Source: Bifidobacteriaceae bacterium (GTDB taxonomy: Bacteria; Actinomycetota; Actinomycetes; Actinomycetales; WQXJ01). From it: a stretch of 38,087 nucleotides of DNA. Made by a program: the position numbers and the translations under genes. This document shows, in pieces, positions 1 through 8,884 of the stretch. The number at the start of each line of letters is the position of its first letter. The first letter of the stretch is position 1. The stretch covers positions 1 through 38,087 of the forward strand of contig JAIRXP010000115.1 of the NCBI GenBank assembly GCA_031268215.1, written 5' to 3'. Under the pieces are notes generated by a model. It saw only the letters and a list, made by a program, of their open reading frames with translations, ran no database searches and was not told where the DNA came from.

Positions 1-15
1 CCCACCGCCAATAGG

Positions 16-3000
16 ATGTTTCCTGTGAAACCCCCGCCACCGTTTCCGGCCTACAAGGGCACACGGCCGTACGCGTTCGTTTCGTACGGCCACTGCGACG
101 CCTACCAGGTATATGACCTGATAGAACGCTTGCACCGCCGCGGCTTCCTGATCTGGTACGACGAAGGCCGCGGCGGCGTAGACGCCAGTGCCGAATGGCT
201 GGACTATGTTGCCAAGCGGGCAAAGGACTGCGCCCTGTTCGTGGTGTTCATGTCTCCCGGCGCGCTGAGTCGCCGGGGAGTCCGCAGCGAAATCACCCAC
301 GCCTACACGTCAGACCGGCCGATTCTTACCGTCGAACTCGAGCAAACCGATGTACCTGATGGCGTCGCCCTGGCCACCGGCAATGAGCAGCACACTGAAG
401 TACACACGCAGGGCCGCGACCTTGGCTTGGCGGACATCTGCCAAGCATTCGAGTCACATAGCGTGACACGGCTGGAGCAGAAGGAATTGGAGAAAACGGA
501 TAACCCTCCCAACGGGGAAGCGGTAGCGGTGGCGGAGGCACAGGACCGCGGGATGCCTTCGCGTGTGCGAGCACCCAAACCGTTGTCAGTTTCCGAGGAA
601 TTCGCCGACCGGGTGCCGGAAAGTGAGGCGCTTACCGCCTCAGTTGAACGCCTTCAGGCGCGGCTACTCGGCAGCGATCCGCTGCAGGACGGCGTGTTCC
701 CCAATGTTCTGGTCTTTCACGGCGGCGGCGGAGTTGGCAAGACCGGACTTTCAGAGCAATTGCAGCGCTGGGTTACCGGCGAACTGGCGGAAGACGGTGA
801 CTGGAGTAAATGGCCCCACAGCAATGCCCTGGCCATCAGATGGGATTTTCATGACTGTGAGGGCAACCTCAACCTTGCTAACCTGCTGACGGGACTGCGG
901 CAACAGCTCATTCCGCTGAAACCGCGCTGGTTGGCTTTCGACTTGGCAGTCGCCGCTTATTTGGCGGCGGTTAGGGTGGATGAAGAGAAGCAGACCGGCC
1001 TGGTAGGCAAGGTGGCAAGCGGTGTTCTGAAATCTCTTAAGGAGATTGCCGGCGCCTTGCTCATCGCGATTCCGACTGACCTTGAAGCCAAGACCATTTC
1101 TTGGTTGTCCGATGCCGTGTTGGACGCCGAACGTACGGAAGTCCTGACCCAGCGCCTGGGTTTCAGCCGGGGACAGCTCGAGCATCTCAGGCGAGTCTTG
1201 GATGATTGCGATGGAATACCCAAGGGCTCCCAAGCCCCTGAGGTGGCCACGGATGTGCTCTACTGCCTGACGCAGGCGATCCATCTCATGCCCGCCCAGG
1301 GCCGGCCGGCCCTGGTGTTCTTCCTGGATGCCTTCGAGCGGCTGCAGCGCCGCGGTTCGTCTTCACCGGAAGCGACCATCGCCCAGTTCATCGCCAATTT
1401 GCCGTATTGCCTGTTCGTAGTCACGGGACGGGACCGCCTTGACTGGGCAAGGCCGGAGCGCACCGATCTGGGACTGGCTGGGCCGCATGCTTGGCCCGGG
1501 CTGCGCCAAGGGGCCAGCGAGGATCCCCGCCAGCATGTACTGGGACGCTTGAGCGATGATGACACCCGCCTGATCTACCGGAAAGCTCGCACCGCTGCCG
1601 GATGGAACATGTCGGATCAGGTCATTGAAGGTTTGGTTAAGCGTTCGGAGGGGCTGCCGTTGCATATTGAAGCCGTACGTGGACTGGCCCGGAACCTCGA
1701 CGAGTCCGATCCCGGCCGGCCCCTTTCCTTGGCGGATCTGGACGGGGAGCTGCCGGTGGTCGTCACCCGGATTCTCGACACGTTGCGTCCTGATGAGGCC
1801 AATGCTTTCCGGGCAGCTTGTGTGCTGCCGTTCTTCGATGTCGCTCTAGCGCAAGCCGTCGCTGATGTCCGGCATGGTGACATCGAGAGGGCTATCAGGT
1901 ATGCCCTGGTGGAGCATAACCCCGGCAGCATTTATCCGTGGCGGGTACATGACGAAATCCGCCGGCTGGTGCGGATTGACCGCAAGAGCGAGGGCTACTG
2001 GGCGGCCGCCGATTGGAAAGCGGCGGCGGAGCGAGCCATGGCTGAAGCGGTGCGGCGCATCCAGGAGGCCCACCAAAGTGATTCTGACGCTGCCGAACTC
2101 GAGGCCATCACCCTGGCGGTCCGAATAGGCTACGAATGGGATACCTATTACCCCGGCCTAGCCAAGATGGTCACCGAAGCACCCACCATTGACGGCTTGG
2201 CCCGTTTCATTCCGAATGTTCCCGACACAGCGCCCAACTCTGAGATCGCCGAACTGATTCGCTGGATACGTGCCATGCCCCTGTTGCGTGAAGAGCCGCT
2301 GGAGGTCTTCGACCGAATACGGCGCGGCACCACCGAGGCCGCAGCGTACGCTGGGCGGTGGCATTTCTATAGGCTCCGAGGCATGGGCCGCCATGATGAG
2401 GCCCTAGCCTTCTTGGAAGACCTTCTATTCGACTTCCCCGACCACGCCAGGCTTCTCCAGCATCAGTACGCGATTACCCTCCGGTTGTCCCGCCGCTTTG
2501 AGGACGCCATCGCCCACGAGGCCGCTCACCGGCCGGACCAATTGCCAAGCTTCATTCAGGCCGTCGACCGGTACCACGGCATCCTGGACGGCGATCCGGA
2601 GATCGCGCGGCAGCGCCGCAGAGACCAGGTATCAAAGCGATTTCAGTTCCAACTGGAATGCACAGACCTGCTCGCGAAGGCCCGCTCCGTCGGTGTCGCC
2701 TCGGAAGAGGTCATGAAACACCTTGACCGCGCGGTGGCCCTGCGGGCAAACGTCCGCGAACGGCAGTGCTGGATAATGCTCGGTTACACGAACCTCGCCA
2801 ACCCGCCCCAACTAGAAAGAGTCCTGGTAGCGCTCCGGCGCACAGGTCGGCGACACTATGCCCTTCCCCATTTGCTCGCCCTGCGGGCGCTGCTCACCGG
2901 TGACAAGGACGACGCCAAAGCCGCCCATGATTCTGTCTCCCCGAGCGGCAAGCGCCGAGTCGCAACGTGGATCGCCAATGAGGTCTGGTTGGAGGAACTG

Positions 3001-3111
3001 GGATATCCGCTTCCGCCAGTCGAAACCCAGTGGATCATCCCTTACGAACAAGTCCGGGAAAACTGGCTCAGGATAGCCGCTGGCATCATCGAGCGCGCCA
3101 AGGCGAACTGA
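16..3111 (+). CDS. TIR-STAND ATPase with helical-repeat C-terminus
   Basis: The protein (1031 aa) begins with a TIR domain (about residues 17-140): a YAFVSYGH first strand, an IWYDE turn, and the helix VRSEITHA, whose E92 sits where catalytic TIRs carry the NADase glutamate. A P-loop follows at 236-243 (GGGGVGKT), Walker B near 433-441 (VFFLDAFE) and a sensor-like VVTGRDR near 468-474, the arrangement of STAND/NB-ARC-like ATPases. The region after about 640 is helical and looks like degenerate TPR repeats, usually the sensing part. The family logic is ligand binding, ATP-driven oligomerisation, then TIR activation; TIR enzymes typically cleave NAD+. This is inference for this protein. The ATG at 16 is in an open frame running to the left edge, so the true start may lie upstream; a GTG at 25 is another option. 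It lies 62 bases before a TPR-CHAT gene on the same strand. Confidence 0.85.
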   Translation: MFPVKPPPPFPAYKGTRPYAFVSYGHCDAYQVYDLIERLHRRGFLIWYDEGRGGVDASAEWLDYVAKRAKDCALFVVFMSPGALSRRGVRSEITHAYTSDRPILTVELEQTDVPDGVALATGNEQHTEVHTQGRDLGLADICQAFESHSVTRLEQKELEKTDNPPNGEAVAVAEAQDRGMPSRVRAPKPLSVSEEFADRVPESEALTASVERLQARLLGSDPLQDGVFPNVLVFHGGGGVGKTGLSEQLQRWVTGELAEDGDWSKWPHSNALAIRWDFHDCEGNLNLANLLTGLRQQLIPLKPRWLAFDLAVAAYLAAVRVDEEKQTGLVGKVASGVLKSLKEIAGALLIAIPTDLEAKTISWLSDAVLDAERTEVLTQRLGFSRGQLEHLRRVLDDCDGIPKGSQAPEVATDVLYCLTQAIHLMPAQGRPALVFFLDAFERLQRRGSSSPEATIAQFIANLPYCLFVVTGRDRLDWARPERTDLGLAGPHAWPGLRQGASEDPRQHVLGRLSDDDTRLIYRKARTAAGWNMSDQVIEGLVKRSEGLPLHIEAVRGLARNLDESDPGRPLSLADLDGELPVVVTRILDTLRPDEANAFRAACVLPFFDVALAQAVADVRHGDIERAIRYALVEHNPGSIYPWRVHDEIRRLVRIDRKSEGYWAAADWKAAAERAMAEAVRRIQEAHQSDSDAAELEAITLAVRIGYEWDTYYPGLAKMVTEAPTIDGLARFIPNVPDTAPNSEIAELIRWIRAMPLLREEPLEVFDRIRRGTTEAAAYAGRWHFYRLRGMGRHDEALAFLEDLLFDFPDHARLLQHQYAITLRLSRRFEDAIAHEAAHRPDQLPSFIQAVDRYHGILDGDPEIARQRRRDQVSKRFQFQLECTDLLAKARSVGVASEEVMKHLDRAVALRANVRERQCWIMLGYTNLANPPQLERVLVALRRTGRRHYALPHLLALRALLTGDKDDAKAAHDSVSPSGKRRVATWIANEVWLEELGYPLPPVETQWIIPYEQVRENWLRIAAGIIERAKAN

Positions 3112-3160
3112 CCAGACCGAACATACTCACCCCGTGACCGGCCGGCATCGGTGGTGACCC

Positions 3161-3166
3161 TAGGCT
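3161..3166 (+). promoter_or_regulatory. possible -10 box for leaderless start of TPR-CHAT gene
   Basis: TAGGCT lies 7 bases before the ATG at 3174, so transcription would begin at or near the start codon. No convincing -35 box is visible. GGAGA precedes the ATG too closely (2 bases) to be a normal ribosome binding site. Confidence 0.25.
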
Positions 3167-3173
3167 TGGAGAC

Positions 3174-5723
3174 ATGAATGGCGATCGCGACGGCCAGATT
3201 TCTAAGTTAATTCACCGCGCCTGGACAAGGATCAACGAACCCGGCTCCGCCGAGCGGCTTGCGCGAGAATGCCAGGTACCCGGTCGCCTTTCATTGAGGC
3301 AGCGATTTGAGCTGGTGCTGGCGGGTCCCCCCAACGGATTCGGCGCGGAAGCGTTCGCGATTCCGGATGAGCTGTGGGACCAGCAGGTCGCCTGGTTTGA
3401 TGAGGGCGATGCCGCCCTGAAAGCGAACAACCCAGATGGCGCGGCCCACGCGTTTGCGCAGCTAAAAGCCTCTCACCGCGACGGTGACTATCCGGCGGCG
3501 CTGGTTGAAGCGAACATCGGTTTGGGCGATTCGGCAAGGCAGGCGGATCGCATAGATGAGGCCATCGCCTATTACGCCGAGGCGGTCGGCTTGGCCAGTC
3601 GTTGTGATTATGTACATGCCCGGGTCAGAGCATCAATTCCGTTGGCTTATCTGCACATGCGACTGGGCAGTTCTGAAGACGCGAGCTTGGAGTTCGGCGC
3701 GGCGTACCGCATGGCCCGTGAACGCGGTTGGCGGCTGGACATGGCGAACGCCCTGACTGGTCTTGGTGAGGCACTCCAACGCTTGCAGGATTGGGACAAG
3801 GCGATCAGTACGGTCAAGGAGGCCTTCGGCCTGTTCGAGGATCTCAAATCGTCCGAAGGTATGGCTAACGCCGCCACCCAGTTGGGTGAGGTCTATCGCC
3901 GCGGACGTAACGTCAAGGAAGCGGCCGTCTGGTACGGCAAAGCCGTCGATGCCGCCAAACACGCTGGCATGATAATCGCGCTCGCGAACGCGCTTGATGG
4001 GCTGGCGGAAGTTGAGCTCGCTGCCGGTGACGTTGACGCTGCCAGGGCACATCACAGGCAGTCTTACGACTTGTCCGGGACGGCCTATCCGCGTGGTCAG
4101 GCGCACGCCCTTAACGGTCTGGCGCGGTGTGACCTTGCCGTTGTCGAACGCGGCCAGGCGGCCGCACCAAACGGGCTCGCCAGTGAATTGGAATCAGCGG
4201 CCGAGCTGTTCGCCAAAGCGCTGGCTGGATATCTCGATATTGGGGACCTGACCAGCGCGGCCGCCTCTAGGACAGGCTTGGCACGCTGCGCCGAATTGGC
4301 CAATAACAGGGAAAGCGCGGTGCGATTCCGCCTGGAGGCGGTTGCCGGCATTGAAAAGATGCGGTCAGGACAAGGCGCTCACAGGCACCAGGACGAGTAC
4401 TTTCGCCGGTTCGATTCCTACTACGTCAGCGCGATGCGCACCGCGATTAGGGCAGATGATTTGGTCGCTCTTGTGACGGTGTTCGAGGCGGTCGCGGGGC
4501 GGAGGCTAGCGAATCTGGCTGGGACCGGTGATCTCCAGGCCAGTGACGCCAAGGCACTCAACACGGCCATGGTGGACCTGTCCATCAAAGGCTGGCGGGT
4601 CGCCGTAACTGGCGAAGGAACGGATGATCACCGGCGGCGGGTTCAGAGCCTGGGCAAGTTGGCTTTGCGTAACGTGGTGACCCAAGCGGCGACAGAGGCG
4701 TTTGACGATGTGATGGCCGCGATCTACCAGCCATTCGATCAAGAGCGCGCACCAGAACTACTCGAAGACCTCAGCCTTGAGCCGCAGACAACTCTGGCCA
4801 TCGCGATTCTGCCCACCAGTAACGACCTCGCTTGGCTCTGGATAGATCGTGAAACACCAGTTCACGCGGGGATTCATGAGCTACGGCCAGAAACCGCCGC
4901 TGAGGTAAAGAGGCTTCGCGGTGAAGGCCTGCGGCACAGTGACCGTCGCGCGGACATCGCGCTTCTGGAAGATCTATTGCCGCGAGAATTGACTGATCTG
5001 CTTCCCCGCGAGCGACGCATCACAATCGTTCCGGCCGGTCTGGCATGGGGTTTGCCGTGGCCCGCCATTCCAACCCCAGACGGCGGATTCCTGGGCGAAC
5101 GCTGCCCGCTGGCGTTGTGCCCGTCACTAACCGTGCTGCGCCATCTGGTGACCACCGCGGGGACTTACACGCCGCCAGCTACTGTTGCGGCTTGGCGAGC
5201 GGCCAATGTTTCACATCATGATCTGCGGGCCTTCGATGGCGAGCCGCCCAGCCGCGTCGCGAAGCTGTCCGATGCCCCGGAGGCCAGACTGTGTTTGATT
5301 AACCATCTCATGGACATGGTGGCGGTGATCAGCCACGGCCGGCCGCTGCAAGAACTAGTCCACTACCTCGAATTGGATCAAGACACCTTTGTCACGCCCA
5401 GTGACATCTTGGCGGGGCGAACGCCGCGGATGCTAGCGCTCATCGCTTGTTGGGGCGCGAACGCGCCGCTGGCAGGGTTCGGCGATCCGTTAACCATCGC
5501 GACCCTAGCGTTGGTGCGCGGATCGGTATCTGTGGCCGCGACGGCATCGGAATTGCTTGATGACACAGCCAGTAGCCAATTCACTGCCATGTTCTTGGCC
5601 GCTGCCCTACGCCTGCCTTTTCCAGAGGCGCTTCACCATGCCACCGTGCGGTGGCTTAGGGTTCAAGGTCACCGCGACGGCCCGTTGTCACGCTGGGCTC
5701 CGCTCGCGGCCATGGGGATGTGA
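3174..5723 (+). CDS. TPR-CHAT cysteine protease
   Basis: This is an 849-aa protein. Residues about 65-390 are tandem helical TPR-like repeats. The last 280 residues form a CHAT domain, a caspase/gingipain-related peptidase. The catalytic dyad is visible as H721 in VAVISHGRP and C759 in LALIACWGA, with the usual downstream segment on loss or gain of siblings (GDPLTIATLALVRGSVSVAA). CHAT proteases fused to TPRs are known effectors in bacterial conflict systems, including TPR-CHAT partners of type III-E CRISPR effectors, but no CRISPR genes are present here. The substrate is unknown; the neighbouring TIR-STAND protein or the downstream membrane protein are possible partners. It stands 62 bases after the TIR-STAND gene. 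The first 60 residues resemble nothing I recognise and may be an adaptor domain. Confidence 0.85.
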   Translation: MNGDRDGQISKLIHRAWTRINEPGSAERLARECQVPGRLSLRQRFELVLAGPPNGFGAEAFAIPDELWDQQVAWFDEGDAALKANNPDGAAHAFAQLKASHRDGDYPAALVEANIGLGDSARQADRIDEAIAYYAEAVGLASRCDYVHARVRASIPLAYLHMRLGSSEDASLEFGAAYRMARERGWRLDMANALTGLGEALQRLQDWDKAISTVKEAFGLFEDLKSSEGMANAATQLGEVYRRGRNVKEAAVWYGKAVDAAKHAGMIIALANALDGLAEVELAAGDVDAARAHHRQSYDLSGTAYPRGQAHALNGLARCDLAVVERGQAAAPNGLASELESAAELFAKALAGYLDIGDLTSAAASRTGLARCAELANNRESAVRFRLEAVAGIEKMRSGQGAHRHQDEYFRRFDSYYVSAMRTAIRADDLVALVTVFEAVAGRRLANLAGTGDLQASDAKALNTAMVDLSIKGWRVAVTGEGTDDHRRRVQSLGKLALRNVVTQAATEAFDDVMAAIYQPFDQERAPELLEDLSLEPQTTLAIAILPTSNDLAWLWIDRETPVHAGIHELRPETAAEVKRLRGEGLRHSDRRADIALLEDLLPRELTDLLPRERRITIVPAGLAWGLPWPAIPTPDGGFLGERCPLALCPSLTVLRHLVTTAGTYTPPATVAAWRAANVSHHDLRAFDGEPPSRVAKLSDAPEARLCLINHLMDMVAVISHGRPLQELVHYLELDQDTFVTPSDILAGRTPRMLALIACWGANAPLAGFGDPLTIATLALVRGSVSVAATASELLDDTASSQFTAMFLAAALRLPFPEALHHATVRWLRVQGHRDGPLSRWAPLAAMGM

Positions 5724-5724
5724 C

Positions 5725-5751
5725 TTGGCGACGCTAACGAACTGGGATAAT
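5725..5751 (+). promoter_or_regulatory. promoter candidate driving a leaderless gene
   Basis: TTGGCG at 5725-5730 and GATAAT at 5746-5751 are separated by 15 bases (a 17-base spacing is obtained with ACTTGG at 5723). The -10 box ends 6 bases before the ATG at 5758, predicting transcription starting on the start codon. No Shine-Dalgarno sequence is present, consistent with leaderless translation, which is common in actinobacteria. Confidence 0.45.
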
Positions 5752-5757
5752 CACACC

Positions 5758-6126
5758 ATGGATTCCCTCCCGTTCGAGACCGCGCGGCCAACAGCGTACG
5801 AGTGGACAGAAAAGGCTTACGATCTGCTGCTCGACGGAAAACTCGTAGTCGGCAGCGTTATGGCCAACGGTGTGCGCATCATCGCGGCCCAAGGCCAGTG
5901 CCCCCGCTGCGACGATGACGTGGCTTTTGTTATGGAGACCCACGCGCCCCTTCCTGCCACCAGCCGCAGCCTAGGCGCCAGCGCTGAAGTCGCCGATGAG
6001 TACGAAGCCATTGAGGTCACTTGCCGCTGTGCCGGGAGTCATCCGGGCCGGCCAGAACAGGCCGCCCAGCGCGGATGCGGGATAGCCTTCAGGGTCGATG
6101 TGCTCAGAGAAGCGGCCGCACTATGA
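5758..6126 (+). CDS. small Cys-rich putative zinc-binding protein
   Basis: This 122-aa protein has a C48-P-R-C51 knuckle and a second cluster C89, C91, H95, C107, which suggests a zinc ribbon or treble-clef-like site. No enzyme motif is visible. The open frame runs back to 5557 inside the CHAT gene, but that extension overlaps the CHAT coding region by 167 bases and looks like shadow coding. The ATG at 5758, 6 bases after a good -10 box, is the better start. Its stop overlaps the start of the next gene (ATGA), so the two are translationally coupled. It could be an adaptor or regulator for the TIR/CHAT pair; I do not recognise the family. Confidence 0.7.
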   Translation: MDSLPFETARPTAYEWTEKAYDLLLDGKLVVGSVMANGVRIIAAQGQCPRCDDDVAFVMETHAPLPATSRSLGASAEVADEYEAIEVTCRCAGSHPGRPEQAAQRGCGIAFRVDVLREAAAL

Positions 6127-6698
6127 CTACCCCCAAGAGTTCCGTCGAGCCAATCGAGGAGCCGGGCCGCCAGTCCCGTGACCAGGAAAAAGACGGTTCG
6201 CCTGCCGTACCGCCCGCGCCGACCATACCCACCGCGCGGTACCGCAAGCCGGCCGCCCCACCCGGCCCGCAGGTGCTATTGAACATTGAGGAATGGACGG
6301 ACCTCGTTGACACATCCTTGGAGCGGGTAACCAGTTCCGCCCAACGGTGGCAGACCGGCCTGGCGGGATTCATTGGGGTCATCACAACTGTCCTTCTCCT
6401 CGAAGGCGGAAGAGCACCGGACTTGCGGCCACCCTGGCGATACATCATTCTTGGCCTACTGCTGGGAGCCGTTCTGCTCGGCATCGTCGGTCTGTGGAAA
6501 GCGTTAGAAGCCGCCGCACCCAGCCATTCCGCTGTCACTTACGACGCGGTGGTCGCGAAATACGTCACGATCCGGGCTTACAAGATAGCGGCGGCCAATG
6601 CCGCCATCGCGCGATTGAGGAGTGCCAAGCGGCTCGTCGCAGCGGCCTGCGTCCTATTGATCATCGCGATCGCACTGTGGTGGCTCGCCCCCCGTTAG
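6123..6698 (+). CDS. three-pass membrane protein
   Basis: This 191-aa protein has a proline-rich, disordered N-terminal 50 residues, then hydrophobic segments at about 76-93, 106-127 and 171-188. The loop between the second and third (about 130-170) is helical and rich in Ala and Lys/Arg, probably cytosolic. It is coupled to the upstream Cys-rich gene by an ATGA overlap, so the two products probably act together. It ends tail to tail with the minus-strand envelope module, sharing 4 bases. Small multi-pass proteins beside TIR or CHAT genes are often membrane effectors or anchors, but no specific family is recognised. Confidence 0.7.
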   Translation: MTTPKSSVEPIEEPGRQSRDQEKDGSPAVPPAPTIPTARYRKPAAPPGPQVLLNIEEWTDLVDTSLERVTSSAQRWQTGLAGFIGVITTVLLLEGGRAPDLRPPWRYIILGLLLGAVLLGIVGLWKALEAAAPSHSAVTYDAVVAKYVTIRAYKIAAANAAIARLRSAKRLVAAACVLLIIAIALWWLAPR

Positions 6699-8170
6699 TT
6701 GTCTTCCGTTGACCACACCCCGCCGGCCAGCCTGCGCATCGTCACTAGCCCTCCCCCGGGGGGGCGAGTGTGACTGCCGCAGTCCGGGCGGCTGATGCAA
6801 TGCGGGTATTCCTGGCCCATGACCTGGGCGGCGCGCGATTCAATGCTGTGCAGGCCACCCAAAGGATCGTTATGAAAACCCAGCACCCTGAGCGCAAGCG
6901 CAGCGTCGCTGCGTTTATCCATCGGCTCGACCGCCAATTCGACAGCAATCGCGGCTTCGTATTTGGAGCGGACCACACCAGCGGTGAGCGGGCCCCTACA
7001 CTCGATGTAACGGGAAGCGAATTCGAGGATCTTCCACTCTTGGCCAGCATTGCAGTTATCGAACTGCCGGCATAAAGCTGAGGCAGCCTCATGCCGCACC
7101 CTCTTATCAGTCCAGCAGCCAGACGGTCCTAATCCTCCCAGTGCGTAAAGCAGCAACCTCCCTAAAGGCATGACCTTATTGCTCCACCAATGTAGGCGCC
7201 ATCTCACAGACTCGTCCCAATCCTCCGCTAGGGTTCTCAGCAGGTCCTCGGCGGAACTAACTGGCCGCGCAGCGCTTAGATCGCGACGCGCCGCGCGCAC
7301 CGCTTTGTCGCCGGTTCGGTCATCCCGGCCCAGGCCGAATGAGGGAAACATTTGGTTCACTACCCAAACGACCCTACTGACATCCTCCTGTGATAGAAAA
7401 AGGCGCCCCGTATCCGCAGGCAGGGTTGGATCGTCCAACCAAGCGACCAAGGCCAGCAGCGCGGAGACTTCAGTGGGGTCCGTGGCCTCGCGCACAGCCC
7501 GTCCGCCAAGGGTGGCCGCCAGGCCCACCGAGTCCTCCGCGAGCCAGGGCAACTGATCCCGGTCCCGCTGACGCGCGGCCCCCATATCGGGTGGCTCTCC
7601 AACTTCGTCAGGGTCGAAGCACACCTCCCAAACGCTCAGCGCCGCCTTCGAGATCGCACTGTCCGCGATCGTTTCCAGGTCCAGAATGTCCGGCGGCGCG
7701 GCCGGACGTTCACGGTCAGCTTTCTTGAGATGTTCCAGCCACCGCTCGCCGAGGTCCTCAGCGATCTGGTGGCGGTAGGCCCGCAACGCCGCGGCCACCT
7801 TGCGCCGAAAGACCTCCCCGATAACAGGCAGTTCGCCGTCCGGGTCTGGCCGCACCTTATTCTGGCAACGCTGAATTTGCTTCCAAGCGGACTCCGCGTC
7901 TGGGGACCAGGGGCCTGATCCCCCGGCCCGCTTCGCCAGGCAATCCTCTCCCCAGGCCAGGGCGTGCTGTCCGGCCCGGGCTATCACAGCGGGGGTTGCG
8001 GATAGAGCTTCCGCCGATGCCGCCCCAAGCCATTCGAAGCCCGCTGTCCGCTGTTCCTTGCCGTCTTCACCACCAGGCGAGTCGGCAAGCGCCTTGATGG
8101 CCGAGGCAGCCAGCCACCCGCCTATTCGCGTGCGCCAGAATGTGGAGGCCCTCTTGGCCGGCTCAGGCAT
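6695..8170 (-). CDS. soluble protein sharing a C-terminal domain with the 8885-10501 product
   Basis: This protein of about 491 aa is the last gene of the envelope module. No membrane segment or catalytic motif is recognised. Its C-terminal part aligns with that of the 538-aa protein two genes upstream: both have a LxLY/LFSY...GLGP stretch and a terminal signature of the form ALRxLGxxxDPxxGLHxIE, then AAxxMGQxxPxC, then a second Cys and a His (possible metal site). The ATG at 8170 is preferred; a TTG at 8176 would overlap the preceding stop as TTGA and is possible. Duplication of this domain in a soluble and a membrane-anchored protein suggests both contact the same partner. The family is unknown to me. 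Confidence 0.65.
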   Translation of the reverse strand: MPEPAKRASTFWRTRIGGWLAASAIKALADSPGGEDGKEQRTAGFEWLGAASAEALSATPAVIARAGQHALAWGEDCLAKRAGGSGPWSPDAESAWKQIQRCQNKVRPDPDGELPVIGEVFRRKVAAALRAYRHQIAEDLGERWLEHLKKADRERPAAPPDILDLETIADSAISKAALSVWEVCFDPDEVGEPPDMGAARQRDRDQLPWLAEDSVGLAATLGGRAVREATDPTEVSALLALVAWLDDPTLPADTGRLFLSQEDVSRVVWVVNQMFPSFGLGRDDRTGDKAVRAARRDLSAARPVSSAEDLLRTLAEDWDESVRWRLHWWSNKVMPLGRLLLYALGGLGPSGCWTDKRVRHEAASALCRQFDNCNAGQEWKILEFASRYIECRGPLTAGVVRSKYEAAIAVELAVEPMDKRSDAALALRVLGFHNDPLGGLHSIESRAAQVMGQEYPHCISRPDCGSHTRPPGGGLVTMRRLAGGVWSTEDN

Positions 8171-8172
8171 GG

Positions 8173-8880
8173 TCAAATAGGCTGGTAGCCGAAGACCGAG
8201 GGTAACAAACCCTCGTGTCCATCAATGGACTCCGTAGTTTGCTTTTCTTGCCTGAGCGTTATCTCATGCTCAGAGACATAGCAATCCGGCCAGTGCACGG
8301 TGATCTTGTGAGGGCCACTCACGTACCGGGATGTGAGACGCAGTGTGACCTTGACGCCATCTTTGTTGCGGCGGGCCTCAATAATCACATCCGGCGCGAA
8401 GGCAACTTTTTCAAAGGGCTCCTCGTCATCTTCCTCCGGACCGAATTCTCCGCCGCGAGAGCGGTAATCCAGCACCGCCCGGATCGGCCCTGAAGGACGG
8501 TCCTCGCTCTCCACGAAACGGGCCACACTCAGGTCGTGTTCATCTGAAGACCACTGTCGCAGGTTCATCCGCTTGGCCAGCTGAAGGTGAGCGTCACCTA
8601 ATGGCGTCCCGCTATCAATCAGCTCTTCAATGCTGGCCGGCAAGGGTTCGTCCAACCGCCAGTCCGACCGCTTGCCACCCCGGTTGCCCACGGCGTAGGC
8701 GTGCCAAAGCCGCTGGACTTCCATAAAGGACGGCCCATCCATCAGGATCGCCCGGATAGTGTCCAGGCTGAAACCGAGGGCGGCGCCCCGGACCAGGGTC
8801 TCGTAAGGCAGCGCCGGCACACCGACCGGAGGCCGCAGGAACTTCTTAGGCAGATCCAAGGACTTCTCAATTTCCGTCAT
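8173..8880 (-). CDS. conserved-looking soluble protein of the envelope module
   Basis: This 235-aa protein has a helical N-terminal half with a helix-turn-like GAALGFSLDTIRAILMDG stretch at about 34-51, which may bind a partner or DNA, and an acidic linker (GPEEDDEEPFE). The C-terminal half has alternating hydrophobic residues expected of a beta-sandwich (VTLRLTSRYVSGPHKITVHW). The frame is open to 9015, but the ATG at 8880 is chosen. It lies 4 bases after the stop of the upstream gene, and AGAGGAAC near the end of that gene can serve as its ribosome binding site. It sits between the two genes that share a C-terminal domain. Function unknown. Confidence 0.65.
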   Translation of the reverse strand: MTEIEKSLDLPKKFLRPPVGVPALPYETLVRGAALGFSLDTIRAILMDGPSFMEVQRLWHAYAVGNRGGKRSDWRLDEPLPASIEELIDSGTPLGDAHLQLAKRMNLRQWSSDEHDLSVARFVESEDRPSGPIRAVLDYRSRGGEFGPEEDDEEPFEKVAFAPDVIIEARRNKDGVKVTLRLTSRYVSGPHKITVHWPDCYVSEHEITLRQEKQTTESIDGHEGLLPSVFGYQPI

Positions 8881-8884
8881 TTGA

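Noticed and set aside
3174..5723. TPR-CHAT as a Craspase (type III-E CRISPR) partner
   Set aside because: No Cas7-11 or CRISPR array is in the window; TPR-CHAT proteins occur in many other contexts.
5557..5757. Extended N-terminus for the small Cys-rich gene
   Set aside because: It overlaps the CHAT coding region and lacks a start signal; the ATG at 5758 has a promoter just upstream.
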